From positions 5,187,501 through 5,251,500 of the forward strand of contig WPIO01000019.1 in NCBI GenBank assembly GCA_009760855.2: 64,000 nucleotides of DNA, given 5' to 3'. Positions within the stretch are counted from its first letter, which is position 1. Each line of letters starts with the position of its first letter. This document shows positions 53,420 to 64,000 of the stretch, one piece after another. A program made the translations under genes and the position numbers. The DNA comes from Cristatella mucedo (taxonomy: Eukaryota; Bryozoa; Phylactolaemata; Cristatellidae). The notes under the pieces are model-generated. The model ran no database searches, was not told the DNA's origin, and saw only the letters and a list, made by a program, of their open reading frames with translations.

Positions 53420-55760
53420 CCTTCCCCAGGGCTTCGGGAGTATACGAACAAAATGCATGGTCTCCAAATAATTTGAGGTTTGTACGACTTATAGTTAAAC
53501 AGTTAGATTCCGAAAAGCAGGTGGAACGATGCTTAGCGTGGTGGGGTAGTAAATCTGATAGGTAGGCTGGAGCCAAAGAATAAAGGGACCTGAAAGTGAG
53601 TGACAAAACCTTGAAGTCGATGCGTTGCTGGACTGGGAGCCGGTGCAGGTCGGCGAGAAATGGTGTATTTTAATGCTCACGACAGACAAGCCTAGTTGCA
53701 GAGTTTTGCACCAGCGCAAGCACCTGATTGCACAAGCCGGTAGACCAGCAAGTAGTGAGTTACAGGAGTCAAGACGGGATGTCACAAATGCATGGACCAA
53801 TTTAGATGTGGTATGCCTGTCTAAACTAACCGGAATTTTAGCAATGCTACGTAGCTGAAAGCAGGCAGACTTGACTGTGGAGCTAATGTGGTCGTCTAAC
53901 GAGAGGTCGCTTTGGAACATGACACCTAGATTTCGTGCAGATTCAACAGGAGATAAGCTGCTGACAGAGCCGACTTTGATCGTCAGCCTTTCCAATTTCT
54001 GAATCGTACTTAATTTGCCCATAACTAGTAAGTTTTTTTATTTTATCAAACTTGCATGGTGATCCCAAGCATGTCAAGCCTAACCTTGTTATTGTGTTGT
54101 GTTGTTTATTGAGCATGCTACCACTAACTATTCGATCGGGCTTTCTTTGTAGCAAATGTAAAGTGCCTAGAAAGACGATATGCCTTAATATTATATTATT
54201 ATTATAACCATTCATTTTAGGAAAGTTTACTGCCATCCATGTGCAGATGTCATCAATATATGCAGCAAGAGTGTGTAGATAATTCGACATGGTGGTGGGC
54301 TGGTAGGGATCAAAGCAAAGGTACAACCGAGTGTCATCTGCATAGAAGTGAAAACCTAGATTGTGCTTGGCAATCACAACGGCAAGAGGGAGAGTATAAA
54401 CCGTGAAAGGAACCTGACCTAGCACGGAGCCCTGAGGTACCCCATATTTCAGAGGTTCCTCTGATGATATTTGTCCATTCACATCAATACTCTAGAGTCT
54501 CCCACTGAGATAGGACCTGAATCATTGCATTGCAGTGCCAGTGGTGATCAGGCGAGATGAGAGGCGCTCTACAAGGACTTGGTGATCTATAGCATCAAAA
54601 GCTGCCGAAAGATCGAGCAAAACAAGTAGAGATACTCTACGTCTACACTCCTAAGTAGGTCGTTATGCACCCGATGCAATGCTGACTTTGTGGAATGATT
54701 ACCTCTAAAACCATGCTGGAATTTACTAACAAGGTTTGAAGTTTCAATATATGGTTTCAGGTGGTCTGGCATGACTCGTTCCGGTGTCTTTGATAGGGAC
54801 GTTAGAAGGGAGACTGAGCGGTAGTTGCTCAAGTTCTCTTGGTCTAGTGTTTCTTTTTTGAGTAGTGGCCTGACTACAGCTTTTTTGAAAGGTGCTGGGC
54901 CATGACCTGAGGCTAATGACATATTTATGGCGTTAGTTCTGCATGGCAGCAGCAGATCAATGCATCGTAGAAGTAGGGCAGTGGTAATAGGGTCTAGAGG
55001 ACTAGTTGTCTTCTTTGATTGGGCAGTGAACTTCAGGACGAGGTCACTAGTGACCTCCTTGAATGCAGACATTGAGGTGCTGTATGGAATTGAGGGACAT
55101 GATTCCAGGAGAATGCTGCAACATTAGGGATGAACTGCCTGATCCTGTCTATCTTGTCGACAAAGAAGTTGTATGCCAGTCGATGGACAGTTAGTTCTGA
55201 TGTGTTGTATGCTTTTTCAAGCTTTCGCTTCGTAGACCTAGCTAGTTTAATGTCTGTGGTAAACCATAGTCCGTCTGGGCGAGGGCGCACAGTGTGCTCA
55301 GTCAGAGGTGCAAACTCGTCAAGCTTGTCAGCTAGTGTCGTGTTGTAGCTATCTACCAATGATGACAGGTCGGAAGGAGGATTGAGCAGCAGAGGCGAAG
55401 CAGATATTCTCGCACGGACAGCATTGATGTCAAGGGTCTTGAGGTTTCGCTATTCAGAGGTGATTTTAGAGAAGGAGGAGGGCACACAATGTAGACTGAA
55501 CGAGATCTGCACGTGATCAGATAAGCATGATTTGATGATAATTGGTGATGACAAAGTGAAGTTGTATGTGAAAACTTAATTGAGTCTGTGACCCTTGATG
55601 TGAGTAGGTCCATGCACTCGAGCCACAAGAGATAATAAGTCAGTCAGTGCACAAAAGTCAGTGCTGAAGGCGTCAGATAAGTTATCAAAATAGCATCTTT
55701 AATTGTCGGGCAGTTTACTGATTTTAGCCAAGTTTCAATCAAGATGAGCAGGTCGAGACC
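53420..55760 (-). mobile_element. LINE family 1, longest copy (EN end to RT)
   Basis: Minus strand, from about 55700: the C-terminal part of the endonuclease (an ILSDHVQISF-like stretch near 55500), the EN-RT linker with LADKLDEFAPLTEHTVRPRP, then RT with PVSLLTSLSKTPERV-type, KTSNLVSKFQHGFR, VPQGSVLG and the FYADD box (near 54330). It ends with the C-terminal SLAPAYLSDLLP block. The domain order is that of CR1/L2-type elements. Frames are broken, and a family 1 tail is inserted at 54030-54210. The 5' end and 3' UTR are lacking. Confidence 0.9.
54030..54210 (+). mobile_element. LINE family 1 3' tail inserted in a LINE RT
   Basis: A plus-strand piece with gtttattgagcatgctacca, agcaaatgtaaagtgcctag and an ATT tail interrupts the minus-strand RT between its TKLNNNK-like and KLMGKLST segments. 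It is a severely truncated secondary insertion. Confidence 0.8.
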
Positions 55761-55989
55761 TTTTTCAGAAATATTTCTAAGGGTTATTGCACATTGCGCG
55801 AGAATTCCAAAGACAAGCGGTAAGTTGGGCCACCAGAGTTATGAAAGGCCCGAGGCCCACTAAGTTAAAGAGATTCAAAGTGAGGTTTGAGGGTCAACGT
55901 GCTGAGCAGTTCGAGACAATGCTAGGAATACCAAACGAGCGGGTACTTTGCTCGAAGCTTCCGCTAAAGGGGGGCATCTTAGCTTACTA

Positions 55990-56600
55990 CCCCGACCCCT
56001 GAGGTGGCTCCGGGCACTGCTTGACTGGGAGCTAGTGAAGGTCGGCGAGAGCAAGAAGTGGTGAGGTGTGGCAACTGCAACGCTCATGACAGTCAAACCT
56101 AGCTCCAGAGTTTGCAACTTCTGTAAGCACCTGATTGCACAGGCCGGTAGACCAGTAAGCAGTTAGTTACAGAAGTCAAGACGGGATGTTACAAATGCAT
56201 GGACCAACTTAGTTGTGGTATCCCTATCTAAACTGTAAAGCAACTAGAAAGAGGGCAAGCCTAGCTGCAGGGTTTTTGCACCAGCTGCTCATTTTGAGTG
56301 CACAAGCCGGTAGACCAGCAGACAGTGAGTTGCAGAAGTCAAGACGGGGTGTCACGAATGAATGGACCAGTTTGAATACAGTATCCCTGTCTAAACAAGC
56401 CCGAGTTGTAGCAATGTGTGGCTGAAAGAAGGCAGACGTGACTGTGGTCGTATAATGAAAGATCACTTTGGGACATGACACCTAAATTTTGTGCAGATTC
56501 AACAGTCTACAATATGCTGCAGGCAGAGCCGATTTTGAGCATGAGCCTTTCTAATTTCTGATCACACTTGGTTTGCCTATAACTAGTAAGGTGGTTTTAA
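55990..56600 (-). mobile_element. Two overlapping LINE family 1 RT fragments
   Basis: Minus strand. The block LVQSLELGLTVMSVAVATPHH (56080-56110) and the block KLVHSFVTPRLDFCNSLSAG (56340-56400) both come from the RT C-terminus. The fragments overlap in content, so the region duplicated locally or received two insertions. Confidence 0.75.
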
Positions 56601-57530
56601 TTAATGGTTTTAAATAAGAAAATAATTCACATACAACTTAACGATGACAGCATGTGGATGTTGCATCTAGGATTGATAGTTATTTTATGTAGAAGTAGCA
56701 TATCCACCACAGTGTTTATCTGTTTTTTATCTCAGTGTTTATTAGTGCTGTTTTTGTAATTTCAGATTATAAGAGTGATCCTTACTCAGAAGGAGACTCT
56801 GTTATAGCATCTGCTACAGGGGAATCTTTTACCTACAAATCCTCGACCTTCTGGTTGCTATGACACAAAAGTAAGGACTGATGAATTGTTTTCAATGGGG
56901 CTACTAGCAAGTTGCTTACATTTACCCATTTGCTGCATGTGCCTGCTTGCAAACATATTTATTAGGAATCTAATTGGAAAGTTGGAACAAAGTGTTTGAC
57001 TTTTCTTTTTAATGCCTGTGGACCACTAATTTTATGTCCAAAAAACTGGTGATTGCTAAATGCATAAAGCAGCTCTGCCTAATTACCACGAGGTTAAATT
57101 GCCTACGACCAGTAACGGGTTTCAAGTTTTTAACAATGACAGATTGCACCGTAGAGCTAATTTGGATATTCTCCTTTTTGATCACTGATTTTTTAACATA
57201 TTTGCCCTAACAAGTCTCCATGTCTCTTTATGCCTGTCTGCCTGCCCATTTGTCGTTCTGTATGTTTGTCTTTCTCTTTCCCACGTAATTAGAGACTAAA
57301 GTCTTTATAGGTAGCTCTTTCTTTCTTCTTGATTGTAGCTAGATTGGCAGCAAGGTCTTTGACCTAGTACCACAGGTTGCCTTATTTAACCTTAGACAAA
57401 TTCTTGTACAGATTTGTGCTTTATTAATTTTTGTCGTTTATTGGCCAAACATGAAGACTAGGTGATTGTAACATATATTATATACTGTAGTGCACTCATG
57501 GCATGAATGTTTTCATGGTCATATATGCCA
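56600..57530. other. Unassigned copy B-specific sequence
   Basis: No match to copy A or the repeat families. An acceptor-like tttcag at 56765 is followed by a frame reading YKSDPYSEGDSVIASATG, but it stops before any good donor. I do not call it as an exon. Confidence 0.4.
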
Positions 57531-57534
57531 TCAA

Positions 57535-57959
57535 CTTCCGCCCAGTCTCCCTTCTACCATTCCTATCGAAAACTGTAAAGAGTCGTGGCAGACCAGCTGA
57601 ATTCATATATTGAAACTTCAAATCTTGCTAGTAAGTTCAAGTCTGGTTTTGGAGCTTATCACTCCACAGAATCAGTATTGCTTCGGGTGTACAACGACCT
57701 ACTCAGGAATGCAGACTATTCTACAGTATCGCTGCTTGCTTTGCTTGATCTTTCTTCAGCTCTTGATACTATCTATCACCAAGTCCTTCTTGAGCGCCTC
57801 GCATCTCGCCTGGGCATCACTAGCACTGCATTGCAATGGTTCAGGTCCCATCTCAATGGGAGACTCTAGCATATTGGTGTGAATGGACAAATATCAGAAA
57901 AACCTCTGAAATATTGGGTAACTCGGGATCTGTGCTTGGTACCTTTCTTTTCACTGTTT

Positions 57960-58002
<43 letters not shown>

Positions 58003-58905
58003 CCGATGTGATTACCAAACAAAATCTAGGCTTGCACTTCTATGGAGATGACACTCATTTGTACCTTTGTTTTGATCCCTTCTCACCCTCGAGCACTTCG
58101 AATTCCTTGCTGCATGTATTGTTGATATCTGCACATTGCTGGCAGCAAACTTTCTTAAATTGAATGATGATAAAACCAACTTACTAGTTATAGACAAACC
58201 AAATGTGATTCAGAAGTTGAACAGGCTAACGCTCAAAATCGGCTCTGCCAGCATATCTCCTTGAATCTTCAATCTTCACGAAATGTACATGTCATGTACC
58301 AAAGTGACCTTTCGTTAGACGACCACATCAGCTCCACAATCAAGTCTGCCTACTTTCAGCTACATAACATTGCTAAAATTCGGGCTTGTTTAGATAGGGA
58401 TACTGCATCTAACTTGGTCCATGAATTTGTGACATCCCATCTTGACTTCTGCAACTCACTGCTTGCTGGTCTACCGGCCTGTGCACTCAGCCGCTTACAG
58501 CTGGTGCAAAACTCTGCAACTAGGCTTGTCTATCGTGAGCGTTGCAGTTGCCACATCACACCACGTCTCGCCAACCTGCACTGGCTCCCAGTCAAGTAAC
58601 GCATCGACTTCAAGATTTTGTCACTTATTTTTAGGTCCCTTCATTCTTTGGCTCCAGCTTATCTATCTGATCTACTCTCTCACCAGGCTAAGCATCGTAC
58701 CACCCGCTTGTCGGAATTTAACTGTTTACCCATACCTCAGACAAATCTCAAATTCTTTGGAGACCGTGACCTGTTTAATTCCTATGGTCTCAAAGCCTGG
58801 AACTCACTTCCTACTTTCGTCACGACATCTCCGGACTTGTCCACATTTAAAAAGAAAGTAAAAACGTATTTATTTATCGCAGCATTTAGTTGGTCTCTAT
58901 GATTC
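57535..58905 (+). mobile_element. LINE family 1, RT to 3' coding end
   Basis: Encodes SNLASKFKSGFGAYHSTESV, LLALLDLSSALDTIYHQVLL, a (CT)n-expanded stretch at 57963-58000, LHFYGDDTHLYLCF (the YADD box here is YGDD), CNSLLAGLPACALSRLQLVQ and FHSLAPAYLSDLLSHQAKH to KTYLFIAAFSWSL. A microsatellite expansion inside the RT and several frameshifts make it inactive. Confidence 0.9.
57963..58000 (+). repeat. (CT)n microsatellite inside LINE RT
   Basis: About 19 CT units replace the normal TLPLAD codons of the element. Confidence 0.95.
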
Positions 58906-59140
58906 GACCTTTATGTCCTTTCCAGCGGCTCGGAGCTGCTACTTCCATGTTACTCACTACCTCAACTGCTCTCCTGTCCCTGCTATGGTTCCCATTTTCT
59001 CGTTGTTTGGTGAGATGAAGTCTGTGGGCTACCGAATGCGTACCAAAAGCCACTTAGGCTATAAGTGCGCTATACAAAACTCCTGCTTAACACCCGCATA
59101 GTGATTGTGGCTTTGTGGAGTTACAGATGGAAACACATAA
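58905..59140 (+). mobile_element. LINE family 2 3' end (copy B counterpart)
   Basis: Encodes SCYFHVTHYLNCSPVPAM to YRMRTKSHLGYKCAIQNS and then an acacat-rich tail. The same insertion is at 12470-12725 in copy A. Confidence 0.82.
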
Positions 59141-59149
59141 ATACATACA

Positions 59150-59292
59150 CACATATTCTTGTTGTTTATGCAACCGCTAACTATTCTGCCGTCCTTTCTT
59201 TGCAACAAATGTTAAGTGCCTAGAAATAGATTGCGTTCTATGAAGGTGCTATATCAAATGCAAATGTATTATTATTATTATTGTTATTATGA
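59150..59292 (+). mobile_element. LINE family 1 3' UTR and (ATT)n tail
   Basis: Motifs ttgttgtttatgcaaccgct, caacaaatgttaagtgccta, then an ATT tail. Counterpart of 12815-12985. It completes the family 1 element that was interrupted by family 2. Confidence 0.75.
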
Positions 59293-59335
59293 GTAGACAC
59301 CATGCAAAAGAAGGCAATAGCTGATGTAACAGATC

Positions 59336-59383
59336 GTCCGCGGGAGTTGAATAGCCAAGCGTGGGAGTTGAATAGCCAAGCGG
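59336..59383 (+). repeat. Tandem duplication of a 22-bp unit
   Basis: gggagttgaatagccaagcg occurs twice in a row here and only once in copy A (13035-13065). It is a copy B-specific change about 450 bp upstream of the second SUZ12 start codon. Confidence 0.85.
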
Positions 59384-59830
59384 TTAACTAAAGCTCAATC
59401 AGTTGCCCAAGGTTTAAATTTCATAATTAAGAAAGTTCGGGCCGATGCATGCAATAAATCTGTACTCATAATTAAATCTGTACTTAAATGTTTATCCATT
59501 CGACATTTTTAAGATGGTGTCTGCGGTCTTCAATTCTCACAGTAAGTGCCGGCAAAAACTGAAGGTGCCTACCGGTTTCTGACACAAACACATAGTCACT
59601 GCTTTCACAGTATCTGAAATTTAAATAAGTATTATTTAAAGCTAACGTCTCACGCATGACACTCTGACCTTGTCGTAATCGCCCAGTACTCACGGACAGC
59701 TGGGTGGGGGAATAGGAAGTGAAACAGCTGGCTCGATAACCTACCACCGGTAGGTGTCGTGCTGCACAATCATAGCGGGCCTGCCGTGGTCCTGTCGGCT
59801 TGACTGCCGTCAAAATCGGTTATAAAACGA

Positions 59831-59939
59831 ATGCCTTCCGAGTACACTCGCAAGAAGGACCGGCCGTCGGTACCGGAACCGATGCAGGAGACCGACAATG
59901 CCGTCAGCGACCGGGAACTCTTTCTGAAGGCTTTCGAAA
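59831..59939 (+). CDS. SUZ12: Second SUZ12 copy, exon 1
   Basis: Starts MPSEYTRKKDRPSVPEPMQE and ends SDRELFLKAFE plus one base, with the donor GTAAGC. It is the same length (109 bp) and phase as exon 1 at 13481. Start codon, splice donor and upstream in-frame TGA are all kept. It differs from copy A at 7 of 36 residues, mostly between residues 4 and 25, while the last 11 codons are identical. The rest of the gene lies beyond the window, so it may be a working paralogue or a truncated duplicate. Confidence 0.85.
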
Positions 59940-60604
59940 GTAAGCCAGCGAACTTTCCCAGCAAGGTGGTGTGCTCTGCAGCAGCAGAGGCTGCACAGGC
60001 ATAGTGTAATGCTAGCTTGACACGTGGTCAAGCACACGGGACCCGTGGAATCTTATTCTATTTAGCCTGGCTACTTGGTGTTGCATCCCTGGTTCGGCAA
60101 CCTGCTGCTCGATTGTGTCGGCTCCCAGTTCGAGTGGCCCAGTCTCACTGGGCTCGGCTTCAAGAGCAATTGACTCGGAAATAAGGATTAGTGGAAGCCC
60201 ATATTCGTTGCTATATCGCCTTTAGACTGACCATATTACCGAATTGTGGCATGGGGATGCCTTTGTAAAATAGTGTCGTGCCCGGGCTGCATTGCCATTT
60301 GTTTCAATTTGGTTGATACTCCTATACCTTGACAGCATATATGTACAGGCTGTAATTGTATTGTCTTCCATGCGGTTTCTTGCTTCAAGGTACGAGGTTA
60401 CATTGATAGACCGGCTGTGACTAGAGAAGCAGCAGGCAAATTATTAATGAAAACACGGTTTCTTGACCTCAGGGAAAGCTGGCTAAATTCTAATTATTAA
60501 GTTTGTGCTGTAATTTCTTTTACTCATTACTTAATCTCTGGTGTCTCTCCTTTGTATGTCCGTAAATGTCTATGTCAACTTTCTGGAGCTGAATTGTGTT
60601 TTTC

Positions 60605-60855
60605 CAGAAATCGAAGTTGAAGCTGTAAAGCGACCGGACTGGGGGTGCATTAGAAAGCAACATGACGTTTATGCTTTCAAATTGCAATCTGAGAAAGTTG
60701 CCTTAAGAAGAAGGACTGGCATCTTGGCACAGTTGGCAGTAGAAACCATGACCTCCACCTCCTATAGAGGCTCTAGTTGTAGAAGCTCACCCATTGCAAC
60801 AGACATGGCTCAAGCAGCTCTTTCAGCTACTCTGCTTCAGGCTGCCCGTTTGTAG
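60605..60855 (+). CDS. Orphan terminal-exon-like frame, unknown product
   Basis: An acceptor-like tgtgtttttccag precedes an open frame reading IEVEAVKRPDWGCIRKQHDV, then YAFKLQSEKVALRRRTGILA, and ending ALSATLLQAARL with TAG at 60853-60855. Charged, helix-prone and not repeat-derived, it has the look of a genuine last exon. I do not recognise the family. It lies inside the block missing from copy A, in the same orientation as SUZ12. It could be an exon carried in with a mobile element, an alternative terminal exon, or a chance frame. Confidence 0.4.
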
Positions 60856-61143
60856 AGCAGAGTTAGCCATCGTCTTCATTAACTTGTTAATCTAGTTTCA
60901 TTGTTTTCTCTAATGCATTGGTACTTGTGTTTTTTATCACTAGTTATACTATTGTATAAGGTTGACTAACTATGGCTTAAGGCTATAGTGTGCCTACCGC
61001 TAAGGCATGCTAGATCACTTGCCCTGTGCAGCACTTTGTGTAATTGATTAAACTTCTGAAAGTCAGAAGTTTAGAAAGTTGTGTGCATGCGTATGGGACT
61101 GTGATTTTCTAGTAATTTAAGCTGGATTGCAAACTGAGGGTGA

Positions 61144-61560
61144 ATGGCAATTAGGTTCCTGTTCTTACCCGCTTTGTGTATTTTGAAAAACTCTGTAGTT
61201 TGGCTTGTTTGTCATGAGCGTCACAATTACCATATGAAAGCACTTCTCCTCAACCTGCACTGGCTTAACGTCAAGTATCTTATCGACTTCACTGTTCTGG
61301 CATTCAGTTTTAGGTACTTTTATTCTCTTGCTCCGGCTTACCTATCAAAAATACATCCTGATCAGACTTTTGCATCGTACCACCAGATATTATTACTCAA
61401 GACGGTTATTGTGCCTCGAACCAAAATCAAATCTTGTAGAGACGATGCCTTTATTTCTTATGCACTCAAAGACTGGAGTTAACCACCGACTGCCATATCA
61501 TGGCATGCTCTGCCTTAACGACATTTAAAAGGAAACAAAAACACTTGGTCTTCATAGCAT
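61144..61560 (+). mobile_element. LINE family 1 RT C-terminal fragment
   Basis: Encodes NSVVWLVCHERHNYHMKALL, LHWLNVKYLIDF and FYSLAPAYLSKIHPDQTF, matching family 1. Diverged from the other copies. It lies in the 2.4-kb copy B block. Confidence 0.82.
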
Positions 61561-61855
61561 TTCTTCCGTCAGTGTGAATTGCTCCTAGTGTGCTTATACC
61601 TGCAGAAACGGTGCCTGTTATCACTAAATAGTTTGAGATTTCCTTCTCGGGTTATCACTAAACAGTTGATGCCCGTTTCCAGCATTGTTATATGTTGACT
61701 AAAGCTATGGCTCAACTCACATAGGTGCATGTTGTGTGTGCATGTACATACTTGTTTATGTGTGTCGAGATAGATTTATGCTAGCATTACACTTCAACAA
61801 AGCTGTTACGGCTAAATAGTCAATGCAGTGCCTAGTTTTGTTTTGTACAGTGCAT

Positions 61856-62770
61856 TCAGTCTAATGTGGTAAAATGTGACTCCATACCTAACTCTACATA
61901 GCCCCTAAGATTGAATGGGTGTTTTTCTTGAGAGTTTTGTACTGTGCACTCAAAGTATGAACAGCTTTCTGTCTGCTTACTGTAGCCAACAGCCTTAATT
62001 TCATGAAGCAGAGTGAACGTGAGAAGCACAGCTGAGTCAAGAGGGGAGTCTAAGTAGTGAGCAACATGGAGGTAGCATCTCAGGACGGCTGGAAATGATG
62101 TGCCACAGTGGGCAGCAGGAAAATAGATGTCGTTTCGGAAGAATTGTGGAAGTGAGTTCCATAGTCGAGGTAGGATCTTCAGAGCAAAAGCTTCTGTTGC
62201 CAACTGTCTTTAATATAAAAATGGAATAGCTAATTTATTGTCCACAGAGGATGTAAGGGTGCGAGGAGACTGAAATTGGTGCAGCAGTTAAACTACACAC
62301 GAAGGAGCCAAGCCATTTTAGGCCTTTCCGTGAATTTTTCTCTGTATCCATTGATCAACCAGAAGCCATCTCCTTCAGCAGAGGAGACACCCGGCTGAAC
62401 CTTTAGGATTTATTGACTAGTCTGGCATCCATATTCATTAGGAGTTTGTGGGGCTAAATGGCTTGTTCGGTAGCCCAGCCAAAATGGCAGTTATCCAGCC
62501 TAGATAAACCCAGGGAGTTGGATTTTTAGCCAGCCACCACGGTACGGTCCCAAACTTTAGAGGGGATGGAACACGATAGCTAGCAGTGGAAGCAGTCATT
62601 TTAGTAAACCCTTTACATTTTAAGCAATTATCAAAGGGGACACCTAAATTTCGAGCACATGATGACGATCACATTTCGAGCACATGATGATGAAGCATCA
62701 CGAAGTAGAAGAGCAAAGTCTCCTAAGCCAGCTTTGAGCTTGTGTCCTATAAGTCGGAGTTGGGTTTTAT
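61856..62770 (-). mobile_element. LINE family 2, RT to 3' end
   Basis: Minus strand. RARNLGVPFDNCLK-like sequence near 62640 leads to LWNSLPQFFRNDIYFPAAHC (about 62110-62170) and YSKQTESCSYFECTVQNSQ at 61930-61990. It is in the 2.4-kb copy B block and is a divergent family 2 copy. Confidence 0.82.
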
Positions 62771-62999
62771 CATCATTTGGTTAAAGGATGTGGGCCGACA
62801 TTCAGAGTCGGCTATCTGCAAGGTAAGCATCCTGCCACACTGGTTTAGACCAGTGGAAAAGGTACTCGGCTTAGCTAAGGTCAAGGTTAATGTATTTGAT
62901 GACCGAGGTCGTGGCAGGAAGAAAGCACCTGAATACAGATTAGGTTCTGTTGTGGTGCTATACAAGTGAATTATATTTTATTTATTTATTCCGTTTATC

Positions 63000-63470
63000 T
63001 GTGGCTGCAGCAGATTCTGGCGGTTTAAATGGCACATACTTAGATAATGTCTAAATAAATATGATGGCCGATCCAATGCCCCCAAATTTTCTCAGAGGCT
63101 CGATATAAATGGGCTGCAGCAAATGACCGAGAAGGGACCCTAGTGGAACTCCACAAGTGTCTGGTCTGCTGGATAAAGTATCACCACCACACGATATGGA
63201 TTAAATGCAATCGGACAAGTTCGATTTGAACCATGCGAGTGCCTCGTCTGCTGGCTTGATCATTGTTCTCAATCGTTGAAGTATTGTGATCATAAGTGTT
63301 AAATGCAGCCCATATATCGAGCATGATCAGGGCAATGACATTATCATCATCGTTTCTGCTTATGGTGTTGGTCACAGGGAAGAGAGCAGTTTCAGTGCAG
63401 TGGTGTTGCTTGAATGTTTGTTCTCAGTCTAAAGGTCTAGCTGCCCACCTAAGAGATTTTCGCTGCATTC
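63000..63470 (-). mobile_element. LINE family 2 RT fragment in second SUZ12 intron 1
   Basis: Counterpart of 14270-14765. It encodes TNTISRNDDDNVIALIMLDI and WAAFNTYDHNTST on the minus strand. Its presence in both copies dates it to before the duplication. Confidence 0.8.
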
Positions 63471-63509
63471 AGTTTGTGTTTCTGACAGCTGCACATACGA
63501 TCTTTTTAG

Positions 63510-63556
63510 AGCCGACTCAAATCTACCGATATCTCAAGCTGAGAAAGAAGTATTCT
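63510..63556 (+). CDS. SUZ12: Second SUZ12 copy, exon 2
   Basis: Between gatctttttag and GTAAGT. It reads KPTQIYRYLKLRKKYS, one codon longer than copy A (47 versus 44 bp), so the frame is preserved. Good splice sites. Confidence 0.85.
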
Positions 63557-63771
63557 GTAAGTAGATTTGTTTACTTTTGTCAAACTTACGTTAAGTGCTG
63601 TAAGGACAACCGTTCTAGCATTTGAAATTTGGAAATGTGGGAATGCAGATGCCTCTGAACGAGGAAGCTCACTGCCGGAAGTTGCTGGTTTTCTTCATTC
63701 TCCTTCTCCAAGTACCCTAGCTACGATATGCTTCAACTTTGAAAGAGTGGCATACTCATTGCCTTGTACAG

Positions 63772-63850
63772 GCTAGGTCAGTCCTGCATAGAACTTTGTC
63801 TTTCTTCCTTCCCTACTCCCAGTACAGTGATTGCATCGGTTTTCATACGT
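63772..63850 (+). CDS. SUZ12: Second SUZ12 copy, exon 3 (end uncertain)
   Basis: After ccttgtacag it reads ARSVLHRTLSFF, whose HRTL is closer to human HRTLTYM than copy A's HRTR. A GTAAAT donor at 63851 aligns with GTGAGC in copy A. The 79-bp length would give phase 1, which would suit the entry phase of the exon 4 candidate seen in copy A. Confidence 0.45.
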
Positions 63851-64000
63851 GTAAATAGGTGTGGTCCTGCAAATGTCTCCAAGCTTAGATAGCAATGAGC
63901 CTTCAGTAAAAATGACTGTGTGTGCCCACTGCTGCTGTCAAAGCGATGGTTAGCTTGTTCTTTGTAATTGTGCTGACGGTTGCCCTTGGCTGTCATTCCG

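Larger units (their letters stand above)
60548..62968 (+). other. 2.4-kb block present only in copy B intron 1
   Basis: Copy A runs directly from ttaatcactggtttctc to atattttatttatttat (14245-14288). Copy B has about 2,420 extra bases between the equivalent points. The block contains an exon-like frame (60605-60855), a plus LINE family 1 fragment and a minus LINE family 2 fragment. It is either an insertion in B or a deletion in A. Confidence 0.8.

Noticed and set aside
56766-56871. Acceptor-like tttcag followed by a short open frame
   Set aside because: All three frames hit a stop before the only good donor (GTAAGG), so it cannot be an internal exon there.

Overview
This is a window of nuclear DNA from an animal. 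There are no bacterial operons. Most of it is introns and transposon debris, and the only gene I can identify securely is a multi-exon gene for the Polycomb Repressive Complex 2 subunit SUZ12. An animal genome with large introns, CR1/L2-type LINEs, tRNA-derived SINEs, many long microsatellites and a divergent metazoan-like 18S rRNA fragment fits a non-vertebrate metazoan. The sequence does not settle the phylum.

Layout. Positions 1-5.2 kb: mostly unassigned sequence, a LINE scrap at the edge and one possible coding exon at 2725-2970. 5.2-15.3 kb: copy A of a large segmental duplication, which carries the 5' end of SUZ12 (start codon at 13481). 13.5-37.1 kb: the SUZ12 gene on the + strand. I reconstruct about 14 exons with GT-AG introns; phases agree at every junction except exon 3 to exon 4. 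LINE and SINE remnants sit in the introns, and a polyadenylation signal lies near 37527. 37.7-40.1 kb: two nested LINEs. 41.5-45.6 kb: an inverted repeat enclosing a tandem satellite of about 170 bp and a fragment of 18S rRNA with likely external transcribed spacer; one arm is split by a solo LTR. 45.6-49.0 kb: GC-richer unassigned DNA, a GA microsatellite and a LINE. 49.04-49.24 kb: a nonautonomous hAT element resembling the SPIN/OposCharlie type, sitting exactly at the left edge of duplication copy B. 49.24-64.0 kb: copy B, in the same orientation as copy A. It contains a second, intact but diverged SUZ12 first exon (59831-59939), second exon (63510-63556) and the start of a third, and runs off the window.

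Two LINE families account for most repeats. Family 1 ends in an (ATT)n tail after a recurrent 3'-UTR motif containing gtgcctagaaagagatt. Family 2 ends with the protein motif YRMRTESRLGCECAI and an (ACATT)n-like tail. Family 2 copies are repeatedly found inserted in family 1 3' UTRs, and tRNA-headed SINEs carry a family 1-like tail. Every LINE copy seen is truncated or has broken frames.

The most interesting points are the partial tandem duplication of a PRC2 core gene with diverging N-terminal exons, the hAT element at its breakpoint, a 2.4-kb copy-B-specific intron insertion that carries an exon-like reading frame, and the satellite/rDNA hairpin with a datable solo LTR. All calls were made by reading the sequence; no database search was run.
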